From positions 1,612,001 through 1,676,000 of the forward strand of contig JAMXDE010000003.1 in NCBI GenBank assembly GCA_026770025.1: a stretch of 64,000 bases of DNA, in the 5' to 3' direction. This DNA is from Craspedostauros australis. Lineage: Eukaryota > Bacillariophyta > Bacillariophyceae > Mastogloiales > Achnanthaceae. The translations under genes were made by a program, and so were the position numbers. Below the pieces are notes generated by a model. The model was not told where the DNA came from. It searched no databases and saw nothing but the letters and a program-made list of their open reading frames with translations. This document shows positions 1-10,846 of the stretch, piece after piece (the first letter of the stretch is position 1; each line of letters begins with the position of its first letter).

Positions 1-1658
1 CACGATATACATTGCCTCTGAATATTCACTGTCATATGAATCACCAAATTTGACCGGAGTGACCCCTAAATATGTAATGATGCTCTATAACCACTCGGAA
101 CGCACCCATCGGGGACCATACCATGGCGCACTATCGTTGGTTTGCTCGCGCATTGACCATTCCTATGCACTTCTAGCCAGAACACGATATTCAGTGGCGC
201 TGAATATTCACTGTCATATGAATCACCAAATTGGACGGAGTGACCCCTAAATATGCAATGATGCTCTATAACAACTTGGAACGCACCCATGGGGGACCAT
301 ACCATCGTCCCCCATTGTTGGTTTGCTCGCGCATTGATCATTTGTATGTATATCTGTCCAGAACACGATATTCAGTGGTGCTGAATATTCACTGTCATAT
401 GTATCACCAAATATGACCGGAGTGACCCTTAAATATGCAATGACGGTCTATAACCACTTGGAACGCACCCATGGGGGACCATACCATCGTCCTCCATCGT
501 TGGTTTGCTCGCGCATTGACCGTTCCTATGCACTTCTAGCCAGAACACGATATTCAGTGGTGCTGAATATTCACTGTCATATGTATCACCAAATTGGACG
601 GAGTGACCCCTAAATACGTAATGGCAACCTATAACCACTTGGAACGCACCCATGGGGGACCATACCATGGCCCACCATCGTTGGTTTGCTCGCGCATTGG
701 TCATTCCTATGTACATCTGGCCAGAACACGATATACATTGCCTCTGAATATTCACTGTCATATGAATCACCAAATATGACCGGAGGATCCCTTAAATATG
801 CAATGATGCTCTATAACCACTCGGAACGCACCCATCGGGGACCATACCATGGCCCACCATCGTTGGTTTGCTCGCGCATTGATCATTTGTATGTACATCT
901 GGCCAGAACACGATATACATTGCCTCTGAATATTCACTGTCATATGAATCACGAAATTGGACGGAGTGACCCCTAAATATGTAATTACGACCTATAACCA
1001 CTCGGAACACACCCATGGGGGACCATACCATCGTCCCCCATTGTTGGTTTGCTCGCGCATTGATCATTTGTATGTATATCTGTCCAGAACACGATATTCA
1101 GTGGTGCTGAATATTCAACTTCATATGAATCACCAAATATGACCGGAGTGACCCTTAAATACGTAATAGCGCTCAATAACCACTTGGAACGCACCCATCG
1201 GGGACCATACCATGGCCCACCATCGTTGGTTTGCTCGCGCATTGACCATTCCTATGTACATCTAGCCAGAACACGATATTCAGTGGTGCTGAATATTCAA
1301 CTTCATATGAATCACCAAATTGGACGGAGTGACCCTTAAATACGTAATAGCGCTCAATAACCACTTGGAACGCACCCATCGGGGACCATACCATGGCCCA
1401 CCATCGTTGGTTTGCTCGCGCATTGATCATTTGTATGTACATCTGTCCAGAACACGATATTCAGTGGTGCTGAATATTCAACTTCATATGAATCACCAAA
1501 TTCGACGGAGTGACCCCTAAATATGCAATGACGGCCTATAACCACTTGGAACGCACCCATTGGGGACCATACCATGGCCCACCATCGTTGGTTTGCTCGC
1601 GCATTGATCATTTGTATGCACATCTGTCCAGAACACGATATTCAGTGGCGCTGAATAT
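1..1658. repeat. 181-bp tandem satellite array (left part)
   Basis: About nine head-to-tail copies of a unit of 181 or 182 bp run from the left edge to the retrotransposon. Recurrent landmarks are the core GGAGTGACCC at about 55, 236, 418, 599, 962, 1144, 1325 and 1507, and the segment GTTTGCTCGCGCATTGA in each unit. Two unit types alternate: one begins with a GACCGGAG junction (52, 415, 778, 1141) and the other with GGACGGAG (234, 597, 960, 1323), so the higher-order period is about 363 bp. Short ORFs repeat in every unit on both strands, but they are by-products of the repeat and not genes. A unit near nucleosome length is typical of centromeric or subtelomeric satellites, but nothing here proves either role. 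Confidence 0.95.
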
Positions 1659-2105
1659 TATTAGCATTATGCTTTATTCCGCACAGCTCTCTCTCGTGTT
1701 CCAGCTTAGTTGTGCGTATGAATCGTATCCTGAACCAACACGGACCATGAAATGGTCACATTACGAGCGAATAGCTCGACGAGGAACGAAAATGAAGATG
1801 TACCAAAGTACTGGGTACCATAGACAAGGTACCACGAAACACGAACGATACTGTGAGCCAGCTACTGACCCAAACCAGTTGAACCTGAAGAGATGTAAAG
1901 ATCCTATCCGATGCTTGCAGAACAGAGGAATGCAAGAGCAGAGGCATGGACATGAACAGAGGTCCAAGAGTAAGCTCACAACTCCTAAGTTTGTAATAAC
2001 ATTTGAGTTTCCAACAGACTTCCAGTGAACGCCACCTTCTCAATCTGATCAATTGCAGAAGGACGCGTTTCCCCTTACGTTACCACCAATTCCTCAAGTC
2101 TAACA
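1659..2105 (+). repeat. 5' LTR of the copia element
   Basis: This 447-bp direct repeat is matched by 7726-8172 at a constant offset of 6067 bases. It starts TATTAG and ends CTAACA, an imperfect terminal inverted repeat in which the usual TG start is TA. The boundary could shift by one base because a T is shared with the target. The sequence after the LTR (2106 onward) does not match the usual initiator-methionine tRNA primer site. Confidence 0.93.
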
Positions 2106-2335
2106 GATTAACAGTCGCAATACTCTACGTCCCGAGCTGACTGAGTGAACGAACAGACCCCATCCCGAGACAGCTGCATCCCAGCTGACCGAACGAGCAT
2201 CACGTGACGACGTGATAGCACCAGAACCGCAATTGCATTGAACGAGTCCGCAACAGCCTGTTGCCGACCAACTGAACCCTCATCACCCGAGCGCATCCGC
2301 TGTGAAGAGACAGAACGAACCCGATCATCTCCAAG

Positions 2336-5300
2336 ATGACATCCACGAACCCACTGGACATCCTCAACCACGCCCTCAAGGCGGTTGGGATCAAGAACGA
2401 CTCCGACGAGCGTCGAGTCATCACCTCATCAGGCGTAGATGACATCGACGACCTCACGCTGTTGACGAAGGAGGACCTGGACGGCCTCCGCATCACCATC
2501 TCCAAGGAGGGTAGCAAACCCTACGACTGCAAGCTTGCCGCACTGCATGTGCGCAAGATCCTTGCGCTGGAGCGCTGGTACGACAGCCAAGGAGGCATGG
2601 AAGCCAGCACCTGGCTTGAGCTGAACGCAGCTCGCCTTCAGACCTTCATGAAGAAGGAGAAGAAGGCAGAACCGAAGACAACCGTGGCAGAGGTGCCCAC
2701 ACCGGACGTGGTCCCCTCGTCTACCCCATCTTTGGACGATGTCGCGGCCTTCAAGCGTGGCACCAAGCGCAACCTGAGCGACTACCCGACCCTGAAGAAC
2801 GATGAGCAGTTCCTGCAGTTCGATCGTCGTCTCCGAGCCACCGCAGCAGCTCATGGAATCAAGAACGCCGTCGATCCGGAGTACCTGCCAGCGAGTGAAG
2901 AGCTCGCCCTGTTCGAAGAGCAACGTACGTTCCTGTACTATGTTCTCTCGAACTCCCTTCGCACCATGAAGAGCCGCAACTGTCTCTTGCCGTACGCCGA
3001 CAAGGAGGATGGACATGGCGTCTACATGATGTTGAAGGAGGAGTACGCCTCTGGCGTAGCGGCGACCAACAAGGCCCAGATGATCCAAGCCGAGATCAGG
3101 AACCTGAAGCTCAACAACACCTGGAACAGCAGCCGTGAGACATTCGTCAACAGCTGGTTGTCGAAGGTGAACGACCTGGAGGAGGTCCAAGACAGCCCAG
3201 TCGCCGACGACTGGAAGATGCAATGGCTGCGTGAAGCCATCGCTCCAGACAACGACCTCTGTCGCGCTCTCGACGACGCCGACGCTCTCCAAACCAACAT
3301 GAGCCTCACCACCGGCAAGATGGACTTCTCTCTGGACTTCGATGCCTTCCTCGGCATTGTGCGTCGTTCCGCGCAACGCAACGACTTGCGCAACCCGCGC
3401 AACAAGACGAAGCGCAGGATCAACAACACCAACAAGGACAAGGATCAAGGCGGAGACAACGCCAACAAGAACAAGACCGGAACCCACCGCATCCCGGATG
3501 ACGAATGGAAGAAGATGACCTGGCCTCAGAAGAAAGCGCACATGGAGGCGCGTGGCCAATGGGACCCTTCCAAGAACAAGAGCAAGAACAAGTCCCAGCG
3601 TCAGGCCAACAAGACCGCTGGCACTGACAAGACCTCATCGGGATCCTCTTCTGGGGAGACCGGTACCAAGACAAGCGCTGCCCCCGGTGACGCTATCAAG
3701 CGTATGCTGGCGAACACACAGACCAGCAAGAATGAAGAGATCACAGTCGATGGTAAGGTCTACCGCGCTGTGAACATCACCGAAGTTCGCTACAGCTTCA
3801 ACAAGGCAACCACCAACATGTCTGGTTCCCTAATTGACAGTGGTGCGAACGGAGGCCTCGCTGGAGAAGATGTCGTGGTCCTGGACAGGACCGGACACAC
3901 AGCGGATATCAACGGGATCGGTGATACCACGATTGTCAACCTCGACATCGGCACGGTGGCTGGCCTCGTCATGTCGACTGAAGGACCCATCATCGCGAAG
4001 TTCTACCAGTATGCCATCCATGGGAAAGGCAAGACAATCCATTCCTCCAACCAACTCGGAGCGTTTGGGTTGGATGTGAACGAGCGTCCAAGCAGCCTAC
4101 CAGGTGGTCGCCAAACCATCATCGTGCCAGACGGACACATCATCCCTCTTGCAATCCGACAAGGTCTGTCGTACATGGACATGCGTCCGCCCACAGCCAA
4201 AGAGATGGACACCTATCCGCACGTTGACTTCACGGCGGATGAGGTTTGGGATCCATCCGCACTCGATCAAGAAACCCTGACGGCGGAACAGTCACTCGAT
4301 GAATTTTCTGAGGAAACTTTCGAATCTCAGGACGCCCTTAAGGTTTCCAAGACCAAGAAAATCGGTGAGATGACAACACCGGTTACCATCCAACGCACGC
4401 CAATCGACTACGAGGCGCTCCGCCCGCGGTTTGGTTGGATCCCCGCCCTACGCATCCGAGACACACTCCGCTGTACCTCCCAATGGTACCGCTCCTCCGA
4501 GCGTTTTGCGATGCGAAAGCATTTCAAGACAAGATTCCCAGCAGCCAACGTCAATCGTCTCCACGAGACCGTGGCGATGGACACGCTCTTTTCCGATACA
4601 CCAGCACACGACGATGGTGTTCCGGGACATGGTGGGTGCACCATGATTCAGATCTACGTTGCTGTGGACTCTCGCTTCACTGCTGGATTCCCAATGGCAT
4701 CAGAGAAGCAGGTCTCCAGCACCTTTCAGGAGTTCATTCGGCGCCATGGAGCTCCGGATCTGTTGATGTCAGACAATGCGAAAGCAGAGATCGGGTTCAA
4801 GATGCAAGACATCCTCCGGCAATACGCCATTGCTGACCACCAAAGTGAGCCTGAGCATCAGCACCAGAACGCCGCTGAGAGACGCATCCAGGACATCAAG
4901 CGGATGACCAACGGTGTCATGGACCGAACGGGCACCCCTGCTCGCTTCTGGTTGATCTGCACGATGTATGTCATCGTCCTCTTCAATCACCTGGCACAAC
5001 GAACGGCGGGCAACGTCACGCCAATGCAGGCCGCCTACGGGCATCGTCCTGATGTGAGCAAGTTCATGTGCTACCACTGGTGGCAGCCAGTGTACTACCG
5101 AGTCGAGAAGCCTGGCTTCCCCAGCCAGTCTCGCGAGCGAAAGGGGCGCTGGGCGGGACCGTGTCTCCACAAGGGAGATGATCTGACGTACTGGGTGCTC
5201 GACGACGAGACGCAACAGCTCCTCCCGCGATCTGCTATCCGCGCTGCCGATCTCCCACCCGAGTCCAACCTTCGTGCCGACTTCCCCATGCCCGACGCTG

Positions 5301-7699
5301 GGGAGGATGACGGCTTGGCCGAGATCCCGTCCGCTGATGGGGAGCTCCAAGACGACTCTTTCATCGAGTCCACTGCCGACCCGGTCGTCCATTCCCTCTC
5401 GGACGCCGTTCTTTTCGCTTCTGACGGAGCCGACAATCGAGCGACGGACGGGGGAATCGTCAAGGTTCCGCACTTCACACCTGAGGAACTGATCGGAAAG
5501 ACCTTCGTGTATGATCGTGATGGCGAGCAAGTCAAAGCAGAAGTCATCCAACGCGTGAACGATGCTGATGCTGCAAACCACCAACGCATCAAGATGCTCC
5601 TTTCCATCGACGACGGAGCTGTTAACGACCTCATCTCGTATGTGGAACTGTCCGATCTTATCGAACAACAGACCAACAGCAGCACCAATGGAGAAGACGC
5701 CAAGTGGGGATTCCACAGCATCACAGGACATGAAGGACCCCTGGTGCCAACCTCCAACCGATACAAAGGATCCAAATACAACTTGATCATCCAATGGGAT
5801 GATGGATCTTTGACCACAGAACCGCTCTCGCTGATGATCCAAGACGATCCTGTGTCGTGCGCTGTCTACGGATGCAAGCATGACCTCCTCGAACAGCCAG
5901 GGTGGAAGCGTCTCAAGAAGACTGCTGAACGGCAAGGACGCATGAAACGGCAAGCACACATTGCCAAGACCAAGTCCAAACGACACACCAACACACCCAT
6001 CTACCAATTCGGTGTACAGGTGCCACGCAACCACCAAGAAGCCATGCGCCTGGATGCCAAGAATGGCAACAACAACTGGGCAAAGGCAGAGAAAACAGAG
6101 ATGGAGCAACTCTTTGGCTACGGTACCTTCAAGTCGCTCGGAAAGACGACCGAAGTGCCAGATGGATACCAAAAGATCCGACTCCAATGGGTGTACGCAG
6201 TCAAGCATGACTTGCGTCACAAGGCCCGGTGTGTTGCAGGTGGACATCTGACCGATCCATGCAGCGACACATCCTACGCTGGTGTCGTGAGCCTTCAGTC
6301 CCTTCGCATCGCACTACTCGCTGGTGAAGCCAATGGTCTACAGACCATGGTAGGCGACATCGGAAACGCTTACCTCGAGGCGTACACCAGAGAGAAGATA
6401 TGCTTCGTCGCAGGAGACGAATTCGGAGACAAGGCAGGCAACATGTTCACCATCGTCAAGGCGCTGTATGGCCTGCGCACCTCCGGAGCCAGATTCCATG
6501 AGGCACTGGCCGATACCTTGCGAGACATGGGATTCATGCAATGCCGAGCAGATCCTGACGTCTGGATGCGCGACGCCAACACTCATTGGGAATACGTATG
6601 CGTATACGTGGACGACTTGATGGCTGTGATGGTGGATCCCAGATCCTTCTTCGACCAGCTGACGGCACAGTACGGCTACAAGCTGAAGGGAGTCGGCCCA
6701 ATCTCATACCACTTGGGAGCTGACTTCGGCCGAGACACCGACGGAACCATGCGCATCAGCGCTCGGTCATACATCAAACGGATGCTGATCAACTTCGAGA
6801 CCATGTTTGATGGGCCACCCCACAAACGGAGCAGTCCCCTCGACAAGGATGACAGTCCTGAACTCGACACTACACCAGAGCTCGGTGAGATCCAGAAGCG
6901 ACAGTACATGTCTCTGATCGGAACTCTCCAATGGTGTGTCACACTCGGACGATTCGACATCCATGTCGCGGTCATGACGCTCTCCCGATTTCGATCAGCA
7001 CCACGAAAGGGACACCTGGATCGAGCAAAGCAAGTGTATGGGTACCTGCGAAAATACCCTGACGCATCCATCCGATTCCGTACTGGTATTCCCAAACACG
7101 AAGATCACTACAAAACCCCGAAACAAGAATGGGCATACACCGTGTACGGCAACACCACAGAAGAACTCCCATCAGATGCACCTGCTCCACGCGGTAAGGC
7201 CATGAGGACAACCACCTTCGTGGATGCGAACCTGCTGCACTGCAGAGTGTCCGGGAAGTCTGCCACTGGCGTACTCCACCTCGTCAATCAGACACCAATC
7301 GATTGGTTCTCGAAGAGACAGTCAACCGTGGAGACAGCAACCTACGGATCTGAGTTCGTGGCCGCACGCCTGGCTACCGAACAGATCATATCTCTACGCC
7401 TCACGCTCTGCGAGATGGGCATCCCCATCGACGGACCAAGCTGGATGTTTGGAGACAACCAAGGTGTTCTCTCATCATCGAACATCCCGAACAGCACTCT
7501 CACCAAGCGGCACAACGCGCTCGCCTACCACCGCGTTCGATCTGCCATCGCTGCAGGGATCATGTACTTCGTGAAGATCCATGGACACCAGAACGTCGCA
7601 GACGTCCTCACGAAACTCCTTCCCAGATCAATCTTCTGGGATTTGGTGCAACCGCTCCTATTCTGGAAAGGAGACACGAACACGTCAACACATGAGTGA
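2336..7699 (+). CDS. gag-pol polyprotein of the copia element
   Basis: This 1787-residue single frame has no internal stop. The first 490 residues or so are gag-like and rich in Lys and Asn toward the end; I see no CCHC zinc knuckle. The protease active site is DSGA with Asp501. The integrase core has Asp749, Asp813 and Glu848 (D-D-35-E spacing), followed by a basic GKGRW-type segment where copia elements place GKGY. Reverse transcriptase runs from about 1280 with YVDD at 1424-1427. RNase H runs from about 1626 to 1760, with acidic residues in FVDAN, GSEFVAA and GDNQ. All catalytic motifs are present, so the protein looks functional. Large antisense frames over this region are shadows. Confidence 0.95.
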   Translation: MTSTNPLDILNHALKAVGIKNDSDERRVITSSGVDDIDDLTLLTKEDLDGLRITISKEGSKPYDCKLAALHVRKILALERWYDSQGGMEASTWLELNAARLQTFMKKEKKAEPKTTVAEVPTPDVVPSSTPSLDDVAAFKRGTKRNLSDYPTLKNDEQFLQFDRRLRATAAAHGIKNAVDPEYLPASEELALFEEQRTFLYYVLSNSLRTMKSRNCLLPYADKEDGHGVYMMLKEEYASGVAATNKAQMIQAEIRNLKLNNTWNSSRETFVNSWLSKVNDLEEVQDSPVADDWKMQWLREAIAPDNDLCRALDDADALQTNMSLTTGKMDFSLDFDAFLGIVRRSAQRNDLRNPRNKTKRRINNTNKDKDQGGDNANKNKTGTHRIPDDEWKKMTWPQKKAHMEARGQWDPSKNKSKNKSQRQANKTAGTDKTSSGSSSGETGTKTSAAPGDAIKRMLANTQTSKNEEITVDGKVYRAVNITEVRYSFNKATTNMSGSLIDSGANGGLAGEDVVVLDRTGHTADINGIGDTTIVNLDIGTVAGLVMSTEGPIIAKFYQYAIHGKGKTIHSSNQLGAFGLDVNERPSSLPGGRQTIIVPDGHIIPLAIRQGLSYMDMRPPTAKEMDTYPHVDFTADEVWDPSALDQETLTAEQSLDEFSEETFESQDALKVSKTKKIGEMTTPVTIQRTPIDYEALRPRFGWIPALRIRDTLRCTSQWYRSSERFAMRKHFKTRFPAANVNRLHETVAMDTLFSDTPAHDDGVPGHGGCTMIQIYVAVDSRFTAGFPMASEKQVSSTFQEFIRRHGAPDLLMSDNAKAEIGFKMQDILRQYAIADHQSEPEHQHQNAAERRIQDIKRMTNGVMDRTGTPARFWLICTMYVIVLFNHLAQRTAGNVTPMQAAYGHRPDVSKFMCYHWWQPVYYRVEKPGFPSQSRERKGRWAGPCLHKGDDLTYWVLDDETQQLLPRSAIRAADLPPESNLRADFPMPDAGEDDGLAEIPSADGELQDDSFIESTADPVVHSLSDAVLFASDGADNRATDGGIVKVPHFTPEELIGKTFVYDRDGEQVKAEVIQRVNDADAANHQRIKMLLSIDDGAVNDLISYVELSDLIEQQTNSSTNGEDAKWGFHSITGHEGPLVPTSNRYKGSKYNLIIQWDDGSLTTEPLSLMIQDDPVSCAVYGCKHDLLEQPGWKRLKKTAERQGRMKRQAHIAKTKSKRHTNTPIYQFGVQVPRNHQEAMRLDAKNGNNNWAKAEKTEMEQLFGYGTFKSLGKTTEVPDGYQKIRLQWVYAVKHDLRHKARCVAGGHLTDPCSDTSYAGVVSLQSLRIALLAGEANGLQTMVGDIGNAYLEAYTREKICFVAGDEFGDKAGNMFTIVKALYGLRTSGARFHEALADTLRDMGFMQCRADPDVWMRDANTHWEYVCVYVDDLMAVMVDPRSFFDQLTAQYGYKLKGVGPISYHLGADFGRDTDGTMRISARSYIKRMLINFETMFDGPPHKRSSPLDKDDSPELDTTPELGEIQKRQYMSLIGTLQWCVTLGRFDIHVAVMTLSRFRSAPRKGHLDRAKQVYGYLRKYPDASIRFRTGIPKHEDHYKTPKQEWAYTVYGNTTEELPSDAPAPRGKAMRTTTFVDANLLHCRVSGKSATGVLHLVNQTPIDWFSKRQSTVETATYGSEFVAARLATEQIISLRLTLCEMGIPIDGPSWMFGDNQGVLSSSNIPNSTLTKRHNALAYHRVRSAIAAGIMYFVKIHGHQNVADVLTKLLPRSIFWDLVQPLLFWKGDTNTSTHE

Positions 7700-7719
7700 A
7701 GGGCACAGAGATACGCTTC

Positions 7720-7725
7720 GGGGAG
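7720..7725 (+). other. Candidate polypurine tract
   Basis: GGGGAG lies directly against the first base of the 3' LTR, the position expected for the plus-strand primer. It is short, so the call rests on position. Confidence 0.5.
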
Positions 7726-8172
7726 TATTAGCATTATGCTTTATTCCGCACAGCTCTCTCTCGTGTTCCAGCTTAGTTGTGCGTATGAATCGTATCCTGA
7801 ACCAACACGGACCATGAAATGGTCACATTACGAGCGAATAGCTCGACGAGGAACGAAAATGAAGATGTACCAAAGTACTGGGTACCATAGACAAGGTACC
7901 ACGAAACACGAACGATACTGTGAGCCAGCTACTGACCCAAACCAGTTGAACCTGAAGAGATGTAAAGATCCTATCCGATGCTTGCAGAACAGAGGAATGC
8001 AAGAGCAGAGGCATGGACATGAACAGAGGTCCAAGAGTAAGCTCACAACTCCTAAGTTTGTAATAACATTTGAGTTTCCAACAGACTTCCAGTGAACGCC
8101 ACCTTCTCAATCTGATCAATTGCAGAAGGACGCGTTTCCCCTTACGTTACCACCAATTCCTCAAGTCTAACA
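7726..8172 (+). repeat. 3' LTR of the copia element
   Basis: This is a 447-bp copy of 1659-2105. I found no mismatch when reading them side by side. It ends AACA and is followed by the AATAT target repeat. Confidence 0.93.
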
Positions 8173-8418
8173 AATATTCAACTTCATATGAATCACCAAA
8201 TTCGACGGAGTGACCCCTAAATATGCAATGACGGCCTATAACCACTTGGAACGCACCCATTGGGGACCATACCATGGCCCACCATCGTTGGTTTGCTCGC
8301 GCATTGATCATTTGTATGCACATCTGTCCAGAACACGATATTCAGTGGCGCTGAATATTCACTGTCATATGAATCACCAAATTCGACCGGAGAGACCCCT
8401 AAATATGCAATTACGACC
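8173..8418. repeat. 181-bp satellite array (right part) and its end
   Basis: The satellite resumes straight after the 3' LTR. Bases 8173-8358 are identical to 1473-1658, a complete unit plus the five target bases. A further partial unit follows and stops matching near 8418, where the sequence turns into unrelated DNA. This is the right edge of the array as seen here. Confidence 0.9.
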
Positions 8419-9016
8419 ACCCCCACTGTATACCAGATGGATTTCTTTACGGCGAGCGCCTGATCACTCTCTCATGCCATCTGGGTGCCCTCTCATCTCA
8501 CTCTATCATAGTATTTTCCACGCGTATAGAGCCTATGTTCACAAATGATAAACATATCGTTCATACAAAGTCCAGACTTTAAACAAGCGCACATGGTAGT
8601 CGCTATGCGCAAAAAAACAACATAACAATTGGAGATACTCCGTTGCAATTGTTTTTACCTTGTCATTTTAACGCGATACTACGTAAGAGCTAATCAAATG
8701 AGTATAGAGGTTTATTTGTGGGACTGGATCGTACCGTGTAACTTGCACTGTGTTCCTTGTTTGGTCATGAGTCTGATTCGCAAAAAAAATTTCTCAATTC
8801 GCTAATATGAAAGTCACGCCAGTCGACTTTCCCAATGCCGCCCAAACTGCTAAAACCAGAGGCTCTCACAGTACGTGCTCATGATTAAACAATTTCCCTC
8901 TCTGACACGTCACTAATTTGGGACTAGCTAAGGCGGATCCACGGGATACTACGAATCGGCGATCGAAAAGAGGAAGTACCACGGATGGGAGACACCATTC
9001 CGTTTTGCGAAGTTGA
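8419..9016. other. No gene recognised, between satellite and foldback element
   Basis: About 600 bp with short A-runs near 8612 and 8783 and no convincing ORF, RNA gene or repeat. Confidence 0.6.
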
Positions 9017-10846
9017 TTTTGCGAATGAGCAAATTCACTAACCAGGTCGTTTTTGAGGCCAAAGTTCACTAACCAGGTCGTTTTGGTGCCTGGCATGATG
9101 ATTGGATCAATGGAATGGCCGGCGTATCACTGCGACAGACTCGAAAATAATAATTTAGCCACGAAGTCGACACATCAACCATTTCCCTGTTGGACAGCGT
9201 AGAGTACTCTAGTTCATGATGTTGTTGATGAATGCTGTTGAGCAGAGGGTCGGACCTGCTATATTGCATACTGACATCAGCCATTGGCATGTCCCTACCT
9301 TGAACATTCTACATCCAACTGGAAGGAGATTCAGATCATATGTAGTCAGTTCCTGTGATACCATTCGGTCGCTGTGTGTATTGTGTTGGTTATATGTGCA
9401 TGCAAAAGGCCAAGCATACTTGATTCTACCAACCGCATCACTCCAAGCACACTCCAAAGGGTACGGCCACGAAGTTTGAGGTCTCTAATCCGTCTGGAAG
9501 GTACTCATATCGATGGATCTGGATATCATGTGATCCTGTGTGTGGCAGTACTGTGAGCAACGCATCAAACTGTATAGTAACTCGACCATTTGTGCAGGTA
9601 AAATTTCAGTTGCGATCCAATCCAACACTACCACCACTCCAAGCACACTCCAAAGAGTACGGCTATGGAATTTGAAGTCTAGACTCTGGTTGGAAAGGAT
9701 CGAAATCTACGGATGCAGATATCGAATAGAAGTGACTGACGTCGTTACATGGGGCTCACCTGCGCGCATGCCAAGACCCCTTTCTGATGGATCCAAGACC
9801 TCAAACTCCATAGCCGTACCCTTTGGAGTGTGCTTGGAGTGGTGGTAGTGTTGGATTGGATCGCGACTGACATTTTATATGGAAAACTGGTCGAGTTACT
9901 GTACAGTTTGATGCGTACCGTACTGTACCGCCCCCACAGCATCACATGACATCCTGATCTGTAGATTTCGATCCTTTCCACATGGATTTATCACTCCAAC
10001 CTCTATATCCGTAACCTTTGGAGGAGGCTTGGAGTCATCGAAGTGTTAGATTGGAATATGATTGACATTTGGTCTGCACACATGCTCAGAACGCTGTACA
10101 GCGCGATGCGTACCATTCCGTACTGCTTGGTATCAGCATCCGTAGAATTGGATCCCTTCTAAACGGATCTAGGACTTCAAACTCGATGACCGTACTCTTT
10201 GGAGTGCGCTTGGAGTTGTCCAGTTGATTGGATCTCTGAAAATGGCCTGTGCAATACATCGATATGCATAATACTGCACAAGGCGATGCATACCGTGCAG
10301 TCTCATCCGACGCAGTACTATGTGGTATCAGCATCCGTAGATTTCGATAACTTCCAGACGGCTCTAACACTGCAGGCTCCATGGCCGTACTCTTGGGAGT
10401 GTGCTTGGAGTAGTGCGGTTGGTATCATCAAATATGCTTGACCTTTTGTCTGCACAGTACACACAGTGACTGAACGGTATCGCAGGATTGGACTACATGT
10501 AATCTGAAACTCCTCGCAGTTGGGTCTGGACCATCCCAAAGTAGGTACATGCCAATGGCTGATGTCAGTATGCAATATAGTTGGTTGGACCCTCTACTCG
10601 TATTCCACAGAACAGGATTCATCACCAACATTATTAACTTGTCTCGTCTACTCTAATCTACTCTACTCTACTGGGAAACGGTTGACGTGTGTATTTCGCG
10701 GCTAAATTAATATTTTCGTGGTTGTCGCAAGGACGCGCCTGTCAACAGTCCGGCCATTGTGATTGGTCAGACACCAAAACGACCTGGTTAGTGGACTTTG
10801 GCATCCAAAACGACCTGGTTAGTGAATTTGCTCTTTTGCGAATTAT
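9017..10846. mobile_element. Foldback (long inverted repeat) element, diverged
   Basis: The left arm (about 9017-9470) and the right arm (about 10390-10846) are inverted copies, and the similarity is easy to follow along several hundred bases. At the outer end of each arm the 18-base motif CACTAACCAGGTCGTTTT occurs twice, about 37 bases apart: 9036 and 9067 on the left, and its complement near 10778 and 10810 on the right. Further in, both arms share TATTGCATACTGACATCAGC (9261 on the left, complement near 10560). The arms differ at many positions, so the element is old. No transposase is visible. Exact ends and a target duplication could not be fixed. The structure fits a non-autonomous foldback or MITE-like DNA transposon. 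Confidence 0.8.
9430..10410. repeat. Internal repeats of about 190 bp inside the foldback element
   Basis: The landmark CCAAGCACACTCCAAAG, followed by a GTACGGCCA-type segment, occurs in forward orientation near 9448 and 9647. In inverted orientation it occurs near 9822, 10012, 10194 and 10390. The interior is therefore built from a repeat spaced about 180-200 bp, two copies one way and four the other, meeting near 9770. Confidence 0.75.

Larger units (their letters stand above)
1659..8172 (+). mobile_element. Complete Ty1/copia LTR retrotransposon
   Basis: A full element of about 6.5 kb: 447-bp LTR, untranslated leader, one long gag-pol frame, short purine tract, 447-bp LTR. It sits inside the 181-bp satellite. 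The five bases AATAT lie immediately outside both ends (1654-1658 and 8173-8177), as expected for a copia-type target duplication. Protein domain order is gag, protease, integrase, reverse transcriptase, RNase H, and integrase before reverse transcriptase defines Ty1/copia. The two LTRs give identical shadow translations and I saw no difference by eye, so insertion is recent. It probably belongs with the diatom copia (CoDi) lineages, but no lineage was tested. Confidence 0.95.

Noticed and set aside
50-1623. Many short ORFs of 61-114 codons repeating on both strands
   Set aside because: They recur with the 181-bp period and are frame accidents of the satellite, not genes.
1756-2052. 98-codon minus ORF, present again at 7823-8119
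   Set aside because: Lies inside the LTRs and is duplicated only because the LTRs are identical.
4769-6247. 492-codon ORF antisense to gag-pol
   Set aside because: Shadow of the coding strand; no domain, while the sense frame has integrase and other pol motifs.
9216-10631. Similar ORFs on opposite strands (9216-9479 plus and 10318-10575 minus)
   Set aside because: Their similarity reflects the inverted arms of the foldback element. They have no conserved domain and the frames are not maintained.
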